Shown in pieces: positions 36,900 to 53,391 of a DNA stretch of 64,000 nt. This DNA comes from Cotesia glomerata. Lineage: Eukaryota > Arthropoda > Insecta > Hymenoptera > Braconidae. Location of the stretch: positions 9,726,380-9,790,379 of the forward strand of contig NC_058166.1 in the NCBI RefSeq assembly GCF_020080835.1, in the 5' to 3' direction. The stretch's first letter is position 1. Every line of letters begins with the position of its first letter. Under the pieces are notes generated by a model. The model was not told the origin of the DNA and did no database searches. It saw only the letters and a list, made by a program, of their open reading frames with translations. Position numbers and translations under genes: made by a program.

Positions 36900-37465
36900 A
36901 ACATAACCTCCTCACATATTTAGCTCTATATTTTTTTATTAGGGCTAAGACACTAACACTTGACATCATTGTTAATAAGTTTCTTTTTACCAATTATGCA
37001 TATATTACAAAAAATTATTGGATCTTAACAATTATTTAATATATCACCAGTTTGAAAACTTTTGTTTGCGCCTGTTTTCGATTCTACGAGAGATTTTACA
37101 AATTTAGGGCGAATTTTCTTATTTCCAAGTTGGCACCACTTAACCCTGTTATTCTACTATCTAAGTAGTTAATATACTAAGTACTGAACTTAGCGCCGAT
37201 ATAAGTAGTTGGTCTTTAGTTTAACATTTCAATATATGACAGTAGGTGGAGCCACAAAATCATTACCGCTATATTTTAGATGTCACATTGGTTAATCACG
37301 CGCGTCATTTAAAGTATTGTAGTAATTTTGTTTGTAATTAAATTATTACAAAAATTCATGCATAAAGAATCAGCTGAATTACTTGAGAAGTACATATTTG
37401 GAATTTTAAAATATTTATAAAATATTTGATTATGTCACTTAATATACTCTTTACAAAAAAAAGAT
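36900..37465. other. AT-rich intergenic DNA
   Basis: No gene or repeat is recognised. Confidence 0.5.
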
Positions 37466-37468
37466 ATA

Positions 37469-37923
37469 TCCCACAAAAAACAGTTTCACTGTAAACCGCC
37501 GCGCCAAGTACACGTCCAACTATTGTTACAAACTATAATAATTCAATTTTTACAAAAAACTATTAAATCGAAAAAAAAAAAAACGAAGTACAAAAAATTT
37601 TTTAGATTAAAAAAACATTAAAGACAGTAAATACTAAGGAAAAAAATTTAGTGTACTTGGTGTGCTATACAATTCACACTACAAGTATCAATTTTAAAAA
37701 CTGTGGATAATGAAAGTATTCGAATGATGCTCACCAAATACATTAAATTTTTTTCCTTAATATTTACTGTCTTTAATGTTTTTTTAATCTAAAAAATTTT
37801 TTGTACTTCGTTTTTTTTTTTTCGATTCAATAGTTTTTGTAAAAATTGAATTATTATAGTTTGTAACAATAGTTGGACGCGTACTTGGCGCGGCGGTTTA
37901 CAGTGAAACTGTTTTTTGTGGGA
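37469..37923. repeat. 455-bp foldback element
   Basis: Near-perfect palindrome starting TCCCACAAAAAACAGTTTC and ending in its complement, flanked by TATA on both sides. The arm holds CACTGTAAACCGCC, GCGCCAAGTACACGT and CCAACTATTG. The first part matches the terminal palindrome of the 3957-5011 family (CAGTTTCACTGTAAA and GCGCCAAGTCCACGT), so the two are related. No coding capacity. Confidence 0.85.
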
Positions 37924-37941
37924 TATAATTTTCGGACAGTG

Positions 37942-38013
37942 TCTCAGATAGCTTAACTGGTAGAGCGTTGGGCGCGCAACTGAACAATCCGGGTTCGAGT
38001 TCCGGTCTGAACT
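37942..38013 (+). tRNA. tRNA-like sequence, degenerate
   Basis: A 72-nt stretch has A-box-like TAGCTTAACTGG, a pairable D arm, and a T arm CCGGG-TTCGAGT-TCCGG. Five of seven acceptor pairs form (TCTCAGA with TCTGAAC). The anticodon stem has a G-G mismatch and the usual T before the anticodon is G, so it is probably a pseudogene or the head of a SINE. If read as a tRNA the anticodon would be CGC. Confidence 0.4.
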
Positions 38014-38039
38014 ATCAGAATTATTATTTTTATTTTATT

Positions 38040-38760
38040 GTTTGTGACAGTAACGTGAATTTTCCGTGATTTGACAGTATATTGAGCGTACAGTGTCGGT
38101 CATAATGTCGTAGATTCACTTGCGTACATTCATCTTTTCTGCACTCACAGTCGGTACATCAACTGTCTTAAAACAAACGTTTATTACTCACTTCTCTATT
38201 ACTTGGAGGTGCATAACTAATGTTTGCATCGTGAAATCACCGTATATATTTGATAAATTTATAGTAGACGTCTTTCACAATGGTATCCGATGCTGACTGA
38301 CAAATTGCTCAATAAAAACGAATCTTATACGGTGAAACGACCGTGAATTAACCGTGCTTTTACCGTGTTACCGAAACCGCCAGGGCAAGCAATATGGCGG
38401 ATCAACAAAAACATTACCTTGAAGAAAAAAATTAATTAACTTTTAAATAATTAAAGATTTATATCACGTAGGAGTCTACTGATTGACTTGTTTTATCCAT
38501 TAGTCTTAACTATATACTACTACGAAGGATTTACTCATCTGTGTACTGCAGTTGATCATATATTTGCTTAAAACCACAATTTTGACCGTTTTATTATAAA
38601 AAAAGAGACTCGTAACAAACTTTTTTGTTGGATTTTTTCGGATGTCGTAGTTTTAGCATATTTTGGATCATTCTATGAAAGAAATTTCTTCTTAGCGATT
38701 TTTGCGAAGTAAGGTCTTTATTTTGCCTCTTCTCAACTGGACTAGTAACAGAAATTTTTC
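38040..38760. other. Intergenic DNA
   Basis: No gene is seen. An ATGGCGGATCAACAAAAAC start at about 38393 opens a frame of only 13 codons. Confidence 0.45.
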
Positions 38761-38764
38761 TGAG

Positions 38765-38968
38765 GGCAGAAAAGGCTGGTCGTTGCGCTAAACGAAGTTT
38801 CCACATTCTGGCTACGTTAAGCAAAAAAATAGTAAACATACCTTGGCCAGTAAAAAGTAAAGCCTCAGACCACATGTTTGTCAACCTCGGCTTCGCCTCG
38901 GCCAACAATTACATGTGATCTGAGACTTTTCTTATTTTAATGGCCTAGGTATGTAATATACTATGAAA
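38765..38968. repeat. Second copy of the GC-looped hairpin
   Basis: Matches 22610-22800, including the same order: GCGCTAAACGAAG, CCACATTCTGGCTACGT, ACCTTGGCCAG, CCTCAGACCACATGT, the CTCGGCTTCGCCTCGGCC loop, ACATGTGATCTGAGAC and the closing TGGCCTAGGTATGTAATA. It abuts the TA-flanked element starting at 38987. Confidence 0.8.
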
Positions 38969-39717
38969 GTTATGTGTAATGTAATATGGGTGATTCTCTG
39001 TAAGGATGTTTTTTGCTGTCCCAGGCATTTTTTTTAATAGAAAAATTGTTATTTTGTTACTAAAAAAAAATTTATTACGAAAGTAAAAAAACATTTCTAT
39101 TTGGAGCATTGAAGACTAAAATGAAATAAATTTTGGTTTTTTTGCTATAAATTCGTGAACCACCGAAATATTAGTCCCCTGGGCTGTCCCATTTCCAACA
39201 TTAAAACTTTAAGATTAAATTTCAAGTTATTCGTCAATAATATATAATTTGGTCCATAATGTTTATAAACTTAATTAGTTAACTAACAATCTTCTTCAAT
39301 AAAAAGTACCAAAAATTAATTTGTTTCATTCAATTCATTAAACCAAAGTTTGTCCCAGGCATTTTAAGATCAGTCCCCTGCCAGAAGTTCAAAGCCAAAA
39401 AAAAAAAATCCAGCGTGTTATTTTACCTTTTGTAAGGTTTATAAGGATCTAACTAGCCTTGAGTTAATAACCATAGGACTGTTAGCGCGCTTTATCGCCA
39501 TTTTATTTAGTGTCAAAGCACCGTTTGTGCTGGAAATATGTGTCTGGGCCACTTCAAAACTCAGTCCCCTGGCAGCTATTTTTATTTATAATTTATTTAT
39601 AAAATTGGATCCATAAGTCTTAATATTATTCTAATCAATGTAAACATTCATTGAGAACTTGAAAAGTTGAATGCATTGAAATAGTTTGCTTGATTTTTCT
39701 CAATGTGATAAAAAAAA

Positions 39718-43647
<3,930 letters not shown>

Positions 43648-43861
43648 AAAAAACAGTCCCCTCTGGCAAGCAGTCCCCTGTCATGTTATATGGAAAAAGA
43701 TACACGAATATTGAAAAAGCAAAAATTAATTCGGCTGTTTATTTATTATGATTAAGCTGATAGTTTTGTAGCCCTTGTTAATTTTTTTTCTAATAAAATC
43801 AAAAATAATTTGGTCGGACAATTTTGTACAGATTTAAGACGTCCTTACAGAGAATCACCCA

Positions 43862-45138
43862 TATACATAAAGTCATAAAATTTATAAAATGCTATGCATA
43901 TTACATTCTTTCATATATCCCAATAACAACTTGGTAGCAAACTGACATCTATCTGATGACATAGTTTGGTAGTTTGGTGTCAATCTGGGGAGAAGATTGG
44001 TGGCAGACTGACTGATTGCTAAAGTTGGAACACAATATTTGCTTGCAAGCTACATGCATATCAACAGAAACTATAGAATTTATTGTTTTATAAATGAAAA
44101 ATGAGTAATTCGGGCTGAGCCAAAATGCTAAACACTGGATGGCTATTTGTTTGCAAACTGACAGCAGATTTTGGCTTTCCAACTTTTGCAGTCAATTTGC
44201 TTGAAATCTGCACCTCATACTGACACCAAACTGCGTTAGTAGATTGGCATCAATCTAACAGCAACATTTGAAAAGTCTGGATTTGCAGTCAATTTGATTT
44301 CCAATTGATATCAATCATTGGACAGCATCATTATCGGTATACTTCCAACTATGGTTATTGGTTATTGGAGAGTCACTACATTAACTGAAGTTTATTTTAC
44401 AGATTTTACAAAACAGAAAAAGAAAGTTTCTTTTTTATCTACTGTTTTTTAGTGCTGGCCCTATTAGCACAAGCGAAACGAAGTTCACGTAAACCTGCGG
44501 CCGGAATTTGACGTAAAGTTTACGCTAACAGTAGAGCAACAGTTATACTTATAACAGTTGACGTGAAGTTAACGTTAACTTTCTGCAACTTTGCGTTAAC
44601 TTTGAGCGAACCTTTCGGAAAATTCCGGCAATAGATTTACGCTAACTTGATGTGTAAGTTAAAGTCAAGTTCTGGGAAACTGTTGCAAATGCAGCGGTTG
44701 ACGCGAAGTTAACATAAAGTTGACGTAAACTATTGAACATCAACCTAGTTGATGGTCAACCTGTGCTAACTGGGGGATTGATCGATTTTTTGGCGGATAA
44801 TAAGCTTCTCTGATAGCCAAGTTGGCCGCAACTTTCTGTCAATCTACTGCCGCAACTTGTCACCAAGTTGGTGGCAACTCTTGGAAATGAACTCGGTTGG
44901 TGTCAACTTGTCGACAAAAGTTGCTTCTGAAACTTTTTCACACCAAGTTGACGACAAGTTTCTGAAGAAATTTGGCGACATATTGCGGCAGTAGATCGGG
45001 CTCTTTTTTCTCAGAAACTTGTCGCCAACTTGACGCCAACAGTTACAAATTCGAAAGTTGACCGCAAGTTGTCGCTAAGCTGATGGCAACTATCTGACAC
45101 CAACTTGGTTGGTCTGAAACTCGGGCTATCAGATAAGG
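43862..45138. repeat. Degenerate quasi-palindromic repeat region
   Basis: No gene. Three successive blocks are built of short recurring words. 43.92-44.34 kb: CAAACTGACA and GGCATCAATC-type words. 44.46-44.77 kb: GTTGACGTGAAGTTAACG-type words. 44.80-45.12 kb: AAGTTGGTGGCAACT and CAACTTGTCGCCAACTTG-type words. Many words have nearby inverted partners, for example CTACTGCCGCAAC at 44858 and its near-complement at 44985. I cannot define a unit. Confidence 0.45.
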
Positions 45139-45344
45139 GTTTTCACCAGGGGTAAGCAGTTACGCGTAACGAGCAGTTTCCTACGTATTTTACGTAAACT
45201 ACGTAAAATACTTAAATTCCGGTATTATACGTCGATTTGTATGCCACCTGGTGGTTATCATTGGACATTGTACATTTTTAAAATTCTAACCGTCTTTCAA
45301 CAGTTTTCGCAATAACTAATCTAAACTTTTAATTTTATCTCAAA

Positions 45345-47490
45345 ATGAGTGCATTAAAAAAAAAAATTTATCAATCATTTTTAAAGAAAATGATTTTGTG
45401 ATTGAAAAGTTAAATGGTAAAAATATTGCTCAATGTTTAAAGTGCAATTATAAGTTAAAAAATACTGCACAAATTCGATTACAAAGTCATCGGTAAATAG
45501 TTATTTAATAAATATTTATATTTTCATTGAATTAAAAAAAAATTTTTTTTGATAATTAATTTTGTATTTTCTTCACTTTTTTCAGAAATAGATGTGCTGC
45601 CAAAACTACTGATCCCTCGGGAAAAACTAAGGTATATTGCAAAGCGATAATTACACTGAGAAAAAAAAATACTTTTATTAAGAAAATTTTCTTGATACAA
45701 GAATTCATGTTCTTGAAAATTTTCAAGAATATATATTCTTAGCTCAAGAACTTGTTACATTGATTGAAATAATTTTTACTTAATTTAAATAAACCTATTC
45801 TCTTGTTTATCTATTATCCAAAGATAAATATTGATGCTCTTCTCTTCAGAAATTAGTAATTAAAAATAATAGAATATTTGATCTCATCGAATTTCTTGAA
45901 CCAAAAAATTGTTAATTGAGTAAAAGTATTTTTTTTCTCAGTGAATATTTTCAAAAAAACAAATTTTTTTTTATTTTGAATAAATTTTTCTTTACATTTC
46001 TATAGGTGCTAAGTAGATCCTCTGAAGAAAGGTCAGCTGATATTTCATTTGATAATCAATCTAAAGCGACTTCAAGCATTTCATCAAATAGTAGGAGTGA
46101 TTTATCAACTATTGATGAAACTTGTGAAATTTTTCGTAGGATGCAATCTTCTGTTTAGTATTGTTGAATCAATTCCGTTTAAAGAGTTTGTTAAGTCGTT
46201 AAATCCGAACTATCATCTGCCATGCAGAAAAACTCTCTCCAATACGTTGTTAAATAAATTACACAGCAAAATTTCAAGTGAACACACAAAAATTAATCAG
46301 TCAGAAGGAGTAATAGTGATAGATAGTTGGAAAAATTCGGTTGCAAATACTAAAAATGTTGTATGTATTATTCATACAGCAAATGAACCAAGTTTTTTTT
46401 TAAACTCTTGGGATTTCACATTGTTATCTGAAGATACACAACAATTAACTAAAGTTATTGAAGAAGCTGTCGAAATAGCCAAAACAAATTATAATAAAAC
46501 CATTTATGCCGTAGTTTTTGATAACGCTCCAGTTATGACAGCAATATGGGTAAAGCTGTAAATTTATGGCATGCAGGATGCAGCAGTCATTATGGAAATT
46601 TACTTGCCAAGGACCTTATTGATAAATCATTTGCAGAATCTATAAATACCATTTTACGTACATTCAAAGCTTCTAATTTAGAACGAGAGATAATAGAAAA
46701 CGGAGGAACAAAAATTAAAATGGCTTGCAAAACTCGTTGGTGCAGTTATCGTGATGCGTTTCGGTGTTGCTTAAAAAATTTAGATATAATGAAAAAAATT
46801 ATCAGTAATAAATTAAACAATCCGTCTTTTACAAAATCAAAAAAACAAGAGAAAGAAAAATTGATTACTTTGAATGATCAGATTTTCGATGATTTTTTAG
46901 TAACAAAATTACAAAATTTCATCGTTTTATCTGATCCAGTTTGTTCATTAATTAATGAATGTCAACAGTCAAATTTTACTTTACCTGATGCAGCTGAAGA
47001 GTGGATGAAATTAAACGTTCCGACTGATAATGAAAAAATTCAAGAAATTGTCCAAAAACGCATTGACAAAGTATTGACTCGAATTTTATTAGCAGCGAAT
47101 TTATTGCATCCAAGTTATCAAGGAAAACAGTTTCGTCATAACGATAAATATTATTCTCAAGCTATTGAATTTATAAGGAATGAATTAAATGAATCTTATC
47201 ATGAAATGGAAGCTTATGAAAATAAAGTTGGAATTTTTGAATCATTACTGAAAAAAGGAAATGTCCCTCCAAAATTATTTTGGCAAATGGCCGAAAACTC
47301 ATACCCAGTAATTTCTCAATTAGCTCAACGATTGATTAACATTCCATCGTCATCAGCACAAATTGAAAGATTATTTTCAAACAGGTCATTTGTTCATTCT
47401 TGTCTTCGAAATCGTTTAACACCCGAACGTTCAGAAAAGTTAATCGACATTTATTATACATTGAAAATGAGTTCTGGAAATTCGAAATGA
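45345..47490 (+). pseudogene. hAT transposase (BED finger), frameshifted
   Basis: Cut-and-paste transposase. Exon 1 (45345-45492) encodes a BED zinc finger (CLKCNYKL, then QSH); exon 2 (45586-45631) completes it (RNRC). Exon 3 (46006-47490) holds the catalytic body: VIVIDSW (first Asp), VVFDNA (second Asp), GCSSHYG (CxxH), KTRWCSY (RW) and the C-terminal dimerisation motif AQIERLFS. GT/AG introns fit. Breaks: an indel in the A-run just after the ATG, one base missing near 46135 in a T-run, and a shift near 46545 between VMTA and MGKAV. A MITE sits in intron 2. Not functional as read. Confidence 0.85.
45654..45943. repeat. MITE in intron 2 of the hAT transposase
   Basis: Inverted ends CACTGAGAAAAAAAAATACT and its complement (AGTATTTTTTTTCTCAGTG), about 290 bp. 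The interior has CAAGAA/TTCTTG words. No coding region. Confidence 0.7.
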
Positions 47491-47574
47491 GTATTTAAAA
47501 TATATATATTGTGTAATGTGTATGTACTATTATAAAATTTACAATGATAATTAATTTAGTTATATACTTGAAGA

Positions 47575-48530
47575 AATAAAAATTTTTGTACTTGAAAATT
47601 GTATTGTAAATAATTTTATTGTTGTGTTTATTAGTAAAGTTGAAATTCACATCAAATATATTTTTAATAAAAATTTTCCAGAATAATGATTTCTTAATTA
47701 TAAATTATCAGTGAAAGGATGAAATGAATTCGTAAAATATCATGTATCCAGAACAAAGTTTATTTCTACTTTCTATGAAAATTTTTATAATAAAAACAAA
47801 TCAAATACATACGTAAATAATTACCATATGGTAATATATATTTAAATTGGTATTTATTGATTATTCTTACATATTTGTTTTAATATTATTGTTACATAAC
47901 GTTTAGAATTTGTTTTTAATTTTATCATAAACTGAGATCAATAAATTAATCTAATATCACAGAAATTAGTAAGAACTCAAATCTCAGTTATTTATTTATC
48001 AAATTTTGATCATTTTTAAAAAATAATTAAAATTTGATTATAAGCTAATTTAATAAATAGAATAACTTTTTTAATTTACCACAGTAAAATAATAATAATA
48101 ATAAGTTACTTTGATCACAGATTTTCATTTTTTAAGTAACAATTAAAATTTGCTTATAAGCTAATTTAATAAATAGAATAACTTTTTTAATTTACCACAG
48201 TAAAATAATTATAATAATAAGTTACTTTGATCACAGATTTTCATTCATTTAATTTTAATGACTGTTGAGTAACAATTAAAATTTGCTTATAAGATATCTT
48301 GTATATAATATAATCCTTAGATAAGTTGTTTTAATTGATCACAGATAAATATAAATAATTAAATTGCTATTTACAAGTTTATAAGATGTAAATATACCAA
48401 TTATGATTTAAAATTACAGGTCTTTCATAGGTTGAAACAAACATTCAATATAACAATCTAATTGTTTAATAATAATTCCTATATCTGTATAATATATTTA
48501 ATGATTGAAAATTTATATAATATATTCTTT
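47575..48530. repeat. Spacer between the convergent hAT genes, with 116-bp tandem repeats
   Basis: From 48025 to about 48340 a unit beginning AATTAAAATTTG and containing ACCACAGTAAAATAAT and TTTGATCACAG is repeated about 2.6 times (starts 48025, 48141, 48274). The rest is AT-rich. An AAATAAAAA near 47574 could serve as the poly-A signal of the + strand gene. Confidence 0.65.
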
Positions 48531-48531
48531 G

Positions 48532-50159
48532 TTAATTAGCATTCATAAATTTAAGATTATAAAAAACAGTGAACTTAGGTACTAATTTTTCTGGTAAGTT
48601 TTTACCTAAGTCATACTGATTAAATTTTATCGTACATGCTAGTATTTTTAATAATGATTGAGCCAACATACTAAGATTTGGATTTTGTTCTGAAGCTATA
48701 TACTCCAAAAAGTTTTTGAACAGGTAGTTTTAGTAATTAACTTTGCAAATAAATCTTTAGAATTTTTAAAACACTCTAATTCCTGCAATCCTGTATCATC
48801 TAGTTCATCAATCAAAAATTCATAAACTATATTACTATATTTACTAATTTTCATGAAATAACTACCTCTATATAATGGATACAAAAAATTTGCCGTCAAC
48901 GCCCGGGGAGTAATGATTTTTTTTAATTCATTGTCAATGATGTCTAAAAAATAATCATTTTTTATCAGTAATCTTAATTTAAACCAATCCTCGATGGCGT
49001 CAGCAATATTAAAATCATTTCCACTATTTCTAGTTATAAATTTTGAAAGAAAATCGAATACTGATACAGATTCTTTTAAATTATTCTCAAATACATCATC
49101 GAATATGTTCAATGTCGTTTCTCGGTTAAAGTTTCCCAATCCACCAAAAATTTGACGTAGGAGAGGTAAATTATTAAGACATACCGATAATTTGGAATAG
49201 TATAAAAACTGAGCATCTTGTTTGACAGCTGATAGAGTATCTCCACCTCGTTTTACTAATTCTTTTTCAACATCAGTACTTTTTATAGCGTTTAACAGAC
49301 GATTAATTTTGATTTCTAAAGAATCATCGTGAATTGCTGCATAAGTGTATCGACAGTTTCTAAATGACAATCAAAGTGCCACATAATTATAGATTCCGAT
49401 GGAAGTTGCGATGCTGATGTGGAATCAAGAATACGATTATTTTTTGGTATGTTTATAAATGATATCACAGCATACACTGATATATAATACTTTTTAAGTG
49501 CGATCGAGCTTGACTCGTTAATCATTTGCAAATAATTACTTATATAATCACGTTCTTCTCCCAAGATCCAAGACTTTAGAAATAATGTATCATTTCTAGT
49601 TCTTGTTATAGCAATAATCTCTAAGCCACTTGTTTGAGCAACATTTTTACAAAATAATAATGTTCCTTTTTTTTCCTTCAAGTTTAGTTTACGATCAGTA
49701 AATTTATCGTGAGCTTTTTCAAGTAAAGTTGTCGATAACTTAACTTCACTAGGGACTTCATATGCAGGCCGTAATATTTTACAAAATTTTTTAAAATAAA
49801 GATCTTGAATTAGATCAAATGAAATTATTACTATAAAAAAAGTTACTTAAAGATTTCTTCGTTTTTTAGACAATGTTATATTACAGTTATCTTCAGATTC
49901 AGAAATTGAATCAGAGTTTTCCCAAATACGCGACTTCCTATAAAATAAATTTATAGTTTAATAATTTTAAATTATAGAGAATAGAAAAAAATTGAGACTA
50001 AGATTAAATTCACCTGTGACTCTTCAATCGTTGTTCAGTGGTATTATTCATTATTTTTTTACACTTTACACATAATGCAACTTGTTTTCCGTTTTCACGA
50101 ATACGCTGAAATCCTCCTTCTTCCCAAAAACTGTGCTTCGGTCGACCTCCTCTTTGCAT
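48532..50159 (-). pseudogene. hAT-type paralogue with BED finger but without the catalytic residues
   Basis: Exon 1 (50159-50014) starts MQRGGRPKHSFWEE and carries a BED finger (CVKCKKIM, then KSHR). After a 76-bp intron, exon 2 runs from 49937. The body aligns by eye with the + strand transposase: LSTTLLEKAHDKF, FLKSWILGEERDY, VYAVISFINIP, LPLLRQIFG, IEDWFKL, ITPRALTANFLYPLYRGS. At the positions of the first Asp, the second Asp (FINIP against FDNAP) and RW (AQF against TRW), the conserved residues are absent. Breaks: an in-frame TAA near 49848, a frameshift near 49340 and another near 48710. It may be a decayed transposase or a former DNA-binding regulator. Confidence 0.7.
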
Positions 50160-50319
50160 ATTTTTTTCTTTATGATATTATAATTCTATGAATTATTAAT
50201 GTAAAAACTTCAATTTAATTAAATATTAGGTTAATAATGATAAATTTTTAGTTTATATTTATTTATTTACTAATTTAAGTTCATCAAAAGTTCGGTAGAT
50301 AGTGTTGAAATACCTAACG

Positions 50320-50432
50320 TGTGGCGACACTGGTTCCTCGGTCACGCCTCTACCGGCAGCAAATCTCAACCAAGCGCTCGAAACGCCCACCAACGGCGAG
50401 AGGACAAAACACACTAATTGCATCTCCACAGC
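50320..50432 (+). repeat. 5' LTR, first piece (113 bp)
   Basis: Matches 57202-57314 of the 3' LTR. It is interrupted after TCCACAGC by the second hAT-like element. The remaining 172 bp follow at 53704. Confidence 0.92.
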
Positions 50433-50969
50433 TAGTGATTCGAGTGGATAAATATCCGGTTACTAACTGGTAAGTTATTTGGCTATTTAACCGGTAAAAT
50501 ATTAATTTAAATGATAAATATCTACTTGTGTCGAATGTGTATATATATAGTTTAGTATACTAAGTTTTAAAGCAATATGGCGTACTGTTCTCTACGTATA
50601 ATAACTTTTTTTTTGTTAAACAATCATAACTTTTTTGAAAATTGACTTATTGGGATGTTTTTTTGTTTTAATTATTGTTTTAAAATGTTCTTTTTAGAAA
50701 AAAAAAAGTCAGAATAATAATTCGGATTCATATTCAACGGTTTTTTTTAAACTTTTGGAAGAAAACGAAAATTTGGGGATGATGCTCATTTTTTATTTTA
50801 GATTTTTTGGTTTTTAATAAAAAACCTGTATTTTCAGTGACATTTTTTTTCTTTCTATATTCTTTTTTAAAAATAAAAAAAAATTTTTTTTTCAATGTTT
50901 GTTTTTCGTTATACCACTCTTAAAATTTTTCAGCAGATTTGAAAAACTTCAAAATCCGAGAAAAAAAAA

Positions 50970-51993
50970 TCTGGATAACGGTTGACCCTAAAGGCCATCC
51001 CTGCAACTTCCCACTAATTCTATATCGAAGCGCTTAAAATTGCACTTATGACGTTTTTGAGCTCTTCGACCTTAAAAATATAATTTATGTGTTATTTTGA
51101 GCTCTCCGAGCTCAACGAGTTAGCTGTTCTAGCTGTTCTAAGCTTTTGAGATTTTCGAGCTCAAAAGTCTGATAGAAGTTTAATAAAACAGTATTTTTAG
51201 AATTTTCAAACTGCAATAACTTTTGAATGAATAAACCGATTTTTACATGGTTGGCAGAATTCCACGCAGTTTTTTAAATTCTATAATATACTTTTGAACA
51301 CAAACTGATCGAACTGAAAATCTTAGAGAAATTTGAAAAATTTACTTTTTCCGAATTTTTTCAACAACGATAACTCACGAACCAATCAACCGATTTTCAC
51401 GTTCTTGGTGGCGATCGACGTGGTTTTTTGGGCTGTAATAATTATTTTAGTTCATCAAATACGATCCGAAATGAAATGCCGAAGTTATGTGAAAAAAACA
51501 CTTTTTTCGAAATTTTTCGTTTTCGATAACTCTCGAACGAATCAACCAATTTTGACGGGGCTGGTGGCAATCGACGTGATTTTTTAAATTTAAGAGAAGA
51601 TTAGTTTTTGGAATTGATCAGTGAAGCCGTTTAGAAGTTATTCCGAAAAAACGATTTTTTTTTTTATTTTAATTTTGAGATTTCTCAAAATCTAGTGAAC
51701 CGAATCGATTCAAATTTTCACTAAATTTAATGGCAATGATACTCTTTGGATCGCCACCTATTTCGATCCGATCGGCTGAGCTGTTCAAAAGTTATAAGAG
51801 GTTTACCCACACACACACACACACCCCCAAACATACATAAAGCTGCAGTACGGACACCATCGCGGAAATAGTCAGGGAAGCTTCCTGTGACCTTAAAACG
51901 TCGAGATTTGATGAAAACTCGATTTTCACAAAACGGGTTGAAACCAATAACTTCCCGATTTTTGAAAATTTTCAATTTTCTTAGCGGGAAGTT
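50970..51993 (-). repeat. D-family repeat, copy 8
   Basis: Minus-strand copy with the 3' end at 50970 (GGTTGACCCTAAAGGCC), weak GAGCTC hairpins at 51055-51170, the body, a short CA tract at 51809-51826, GGAAGCTTCC and the 5' hairpin ending at 51993. The hairpin stem here is AAAATT-GAA-AATTTT, while other copies have AAAATC-GAA-GATTTT. It is the most divergent copy. Confidence 0.8.
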
Positions 51994-52354
51994 AAAAATC
52001 GAAAATCAAAAATAGCAATCATCAAAATTTTTCGAAAGTTTCAAAAAAAAAAAACGTTGAATATGAATCAAAATTATTATTTTCTTTTTTTTCTGAAAGT
52101 ACATTTAAAAACAAAAATTTTCAAAAATAAAAAACATCCCAATAAGTTAATTTTTAATAAAGTTATGGTTATTTAACAAAAAAAAAAAAAGATATTTTTA
52201 TTGAATAACTCATATTTTTTTTTTTAGTTGGGTAAGAAAATTTGAAAAAATTTTGAAAATTATTTTCAATAGGGTAGAGAAAGATACGAAAATTTCAGAA
52301 AAATCGTCATCATATAAATTTAGCTTATGAGAATGATGAGATGTGAGTCAACTC

Positions 52355-52431
52355 ATCGGTCGTATGGTGTAGGGGTTAGTTACCCATCTGTCAAGCGCGC
52401 GGTTCGGGTTCGAATCTCGGTTAGAACGGAT
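52355..52431 (+). tRNA. tRNA-Asp-like sequence, degenerate
   Basis: TGGTGTAGGGGTTAG resembles a D arm, CTGTCAA an anticodon loop with GTC (Asp), and TCGGG-TTCGAAT-CTCGG a T arm. The anticodon and acceptor stems do not pair. It is probably a tRNA-derived pseudogene or SINE head carried inside the hAT-like element. Confidence 0.35.
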
Positions 52432-52439
52432 ACGATTTT

Positions 52440-53310
52440 CACTTTATTTCTATAATTAGCGAATGTTAGGTCTAAATTAAGAATTAAACGGTCAGAATTT
52501 GCGATAGCTCTTCATCAAAAATAAAATTAAAATATGACACTGAAATTATGGTTCTGATATACGCGTCATCGTAGTCGAAAAAATCTAAAACCATAATTTC
52601 AACCTATAACTCCTCCAGTAGGTTGTGGAGGCTCAAAATATGTTTTTAATTTTGACTCGGGAATTCATATATAAATTACTAATAAGATAAAAAAGTATAA
52701 TATTTGTTAATAAGACAAAAGAGTATACTCATTGAAAATTGTATGATTATAGTCTTATATAATGGCTTTCTATTATGTTGAATTAATATAAGTCCAATGA
52801 GTCTTAACAGTTGATTACAAAAAAAATTTTGTTCCCGCGCGATTACAATGGTGTATACGGTTTTCACTGAATTAAAAATTTGATTTTGATACGAATAGCA
52901 TTTGCTAAGTTTTTTAAACTTGGTTTAAGTAATAAAAGTATATATTATATTTGGCTATTTTTAAATACACATTTAATTTCCCAAACAATTTTCCATATGT
53001 GCATTTTTATGTTCTTTTACAACCGTCATTCCTTGGTAAAATTAAATAAAAAAATTATAATGATTTTTAGTTGTATTAATTTCGCTTATGTATGAAAAAA
53101 AATGAAAATTAAGTTAGCCGTCATCTAAAAATTTTTAGAATTTCTTTTTATTGAAAAAATTATTATAAAAAAATAAAAAAAATTTCATTCGTAAAAAATT
53201 TGAAAAGCTGTGTTTAAAAAAATATTTTTTGTTCTAATTTAATTATTGAAAACAAATAAAAAAATTAAAAACGTCAGCTAACATTAGTAATATAAAAAAA
53301 AAAAAAAAAC
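52440..53310. other. AT-rich interior of the hAT-like element
   Basis: Nothing recognised beyond AT-rich sequence. Open frames of 62-71 codons here are Ile/Phe/Asn/Tyr-rich and look random. Confidence 0.5.
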
Positions 53311-53318
53311 AATAAAAT

Positions 53319-53391
53319 GCCTGCCACGGATTCGAACCTGGGTTAAAGAATTTCAAATTCTTACGTTCAACCAACTTTGCTATAACAGACC
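53319..53391 (-). tRNA. tRNA-like sequence with good B box
   Basis: On the minus strand: A box TAGCAAAGTTGG, a perfect 5-bp anticodon stem AAGAA/TTCTT with loop TTTGAAA (TGA, Ser, by position), and a strict B box GGTTCGAATCC. The acceptor stem pairs through several G-T pairs (GTCTGTT with GGCAGGC). The T stem has two mismatches and there is no long variable arm, so a working tRNA-Ser is unlikely. Confidence 0.4.

Noticed and set aside
37942..38013. Functional tRNA gene
   Set aside because: The base before the anticodon is G instead of T, the anticodon stem has a mismatch and two acceptor pairs fail; kept only as tRNA-like.
49316..49681. Independent small gene upstream of the minus-strand hAT paralogue
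   Set aside because: Its frame continues upstream to the BED exon and downstream by a frameshift, so it is part of the same broken gene.
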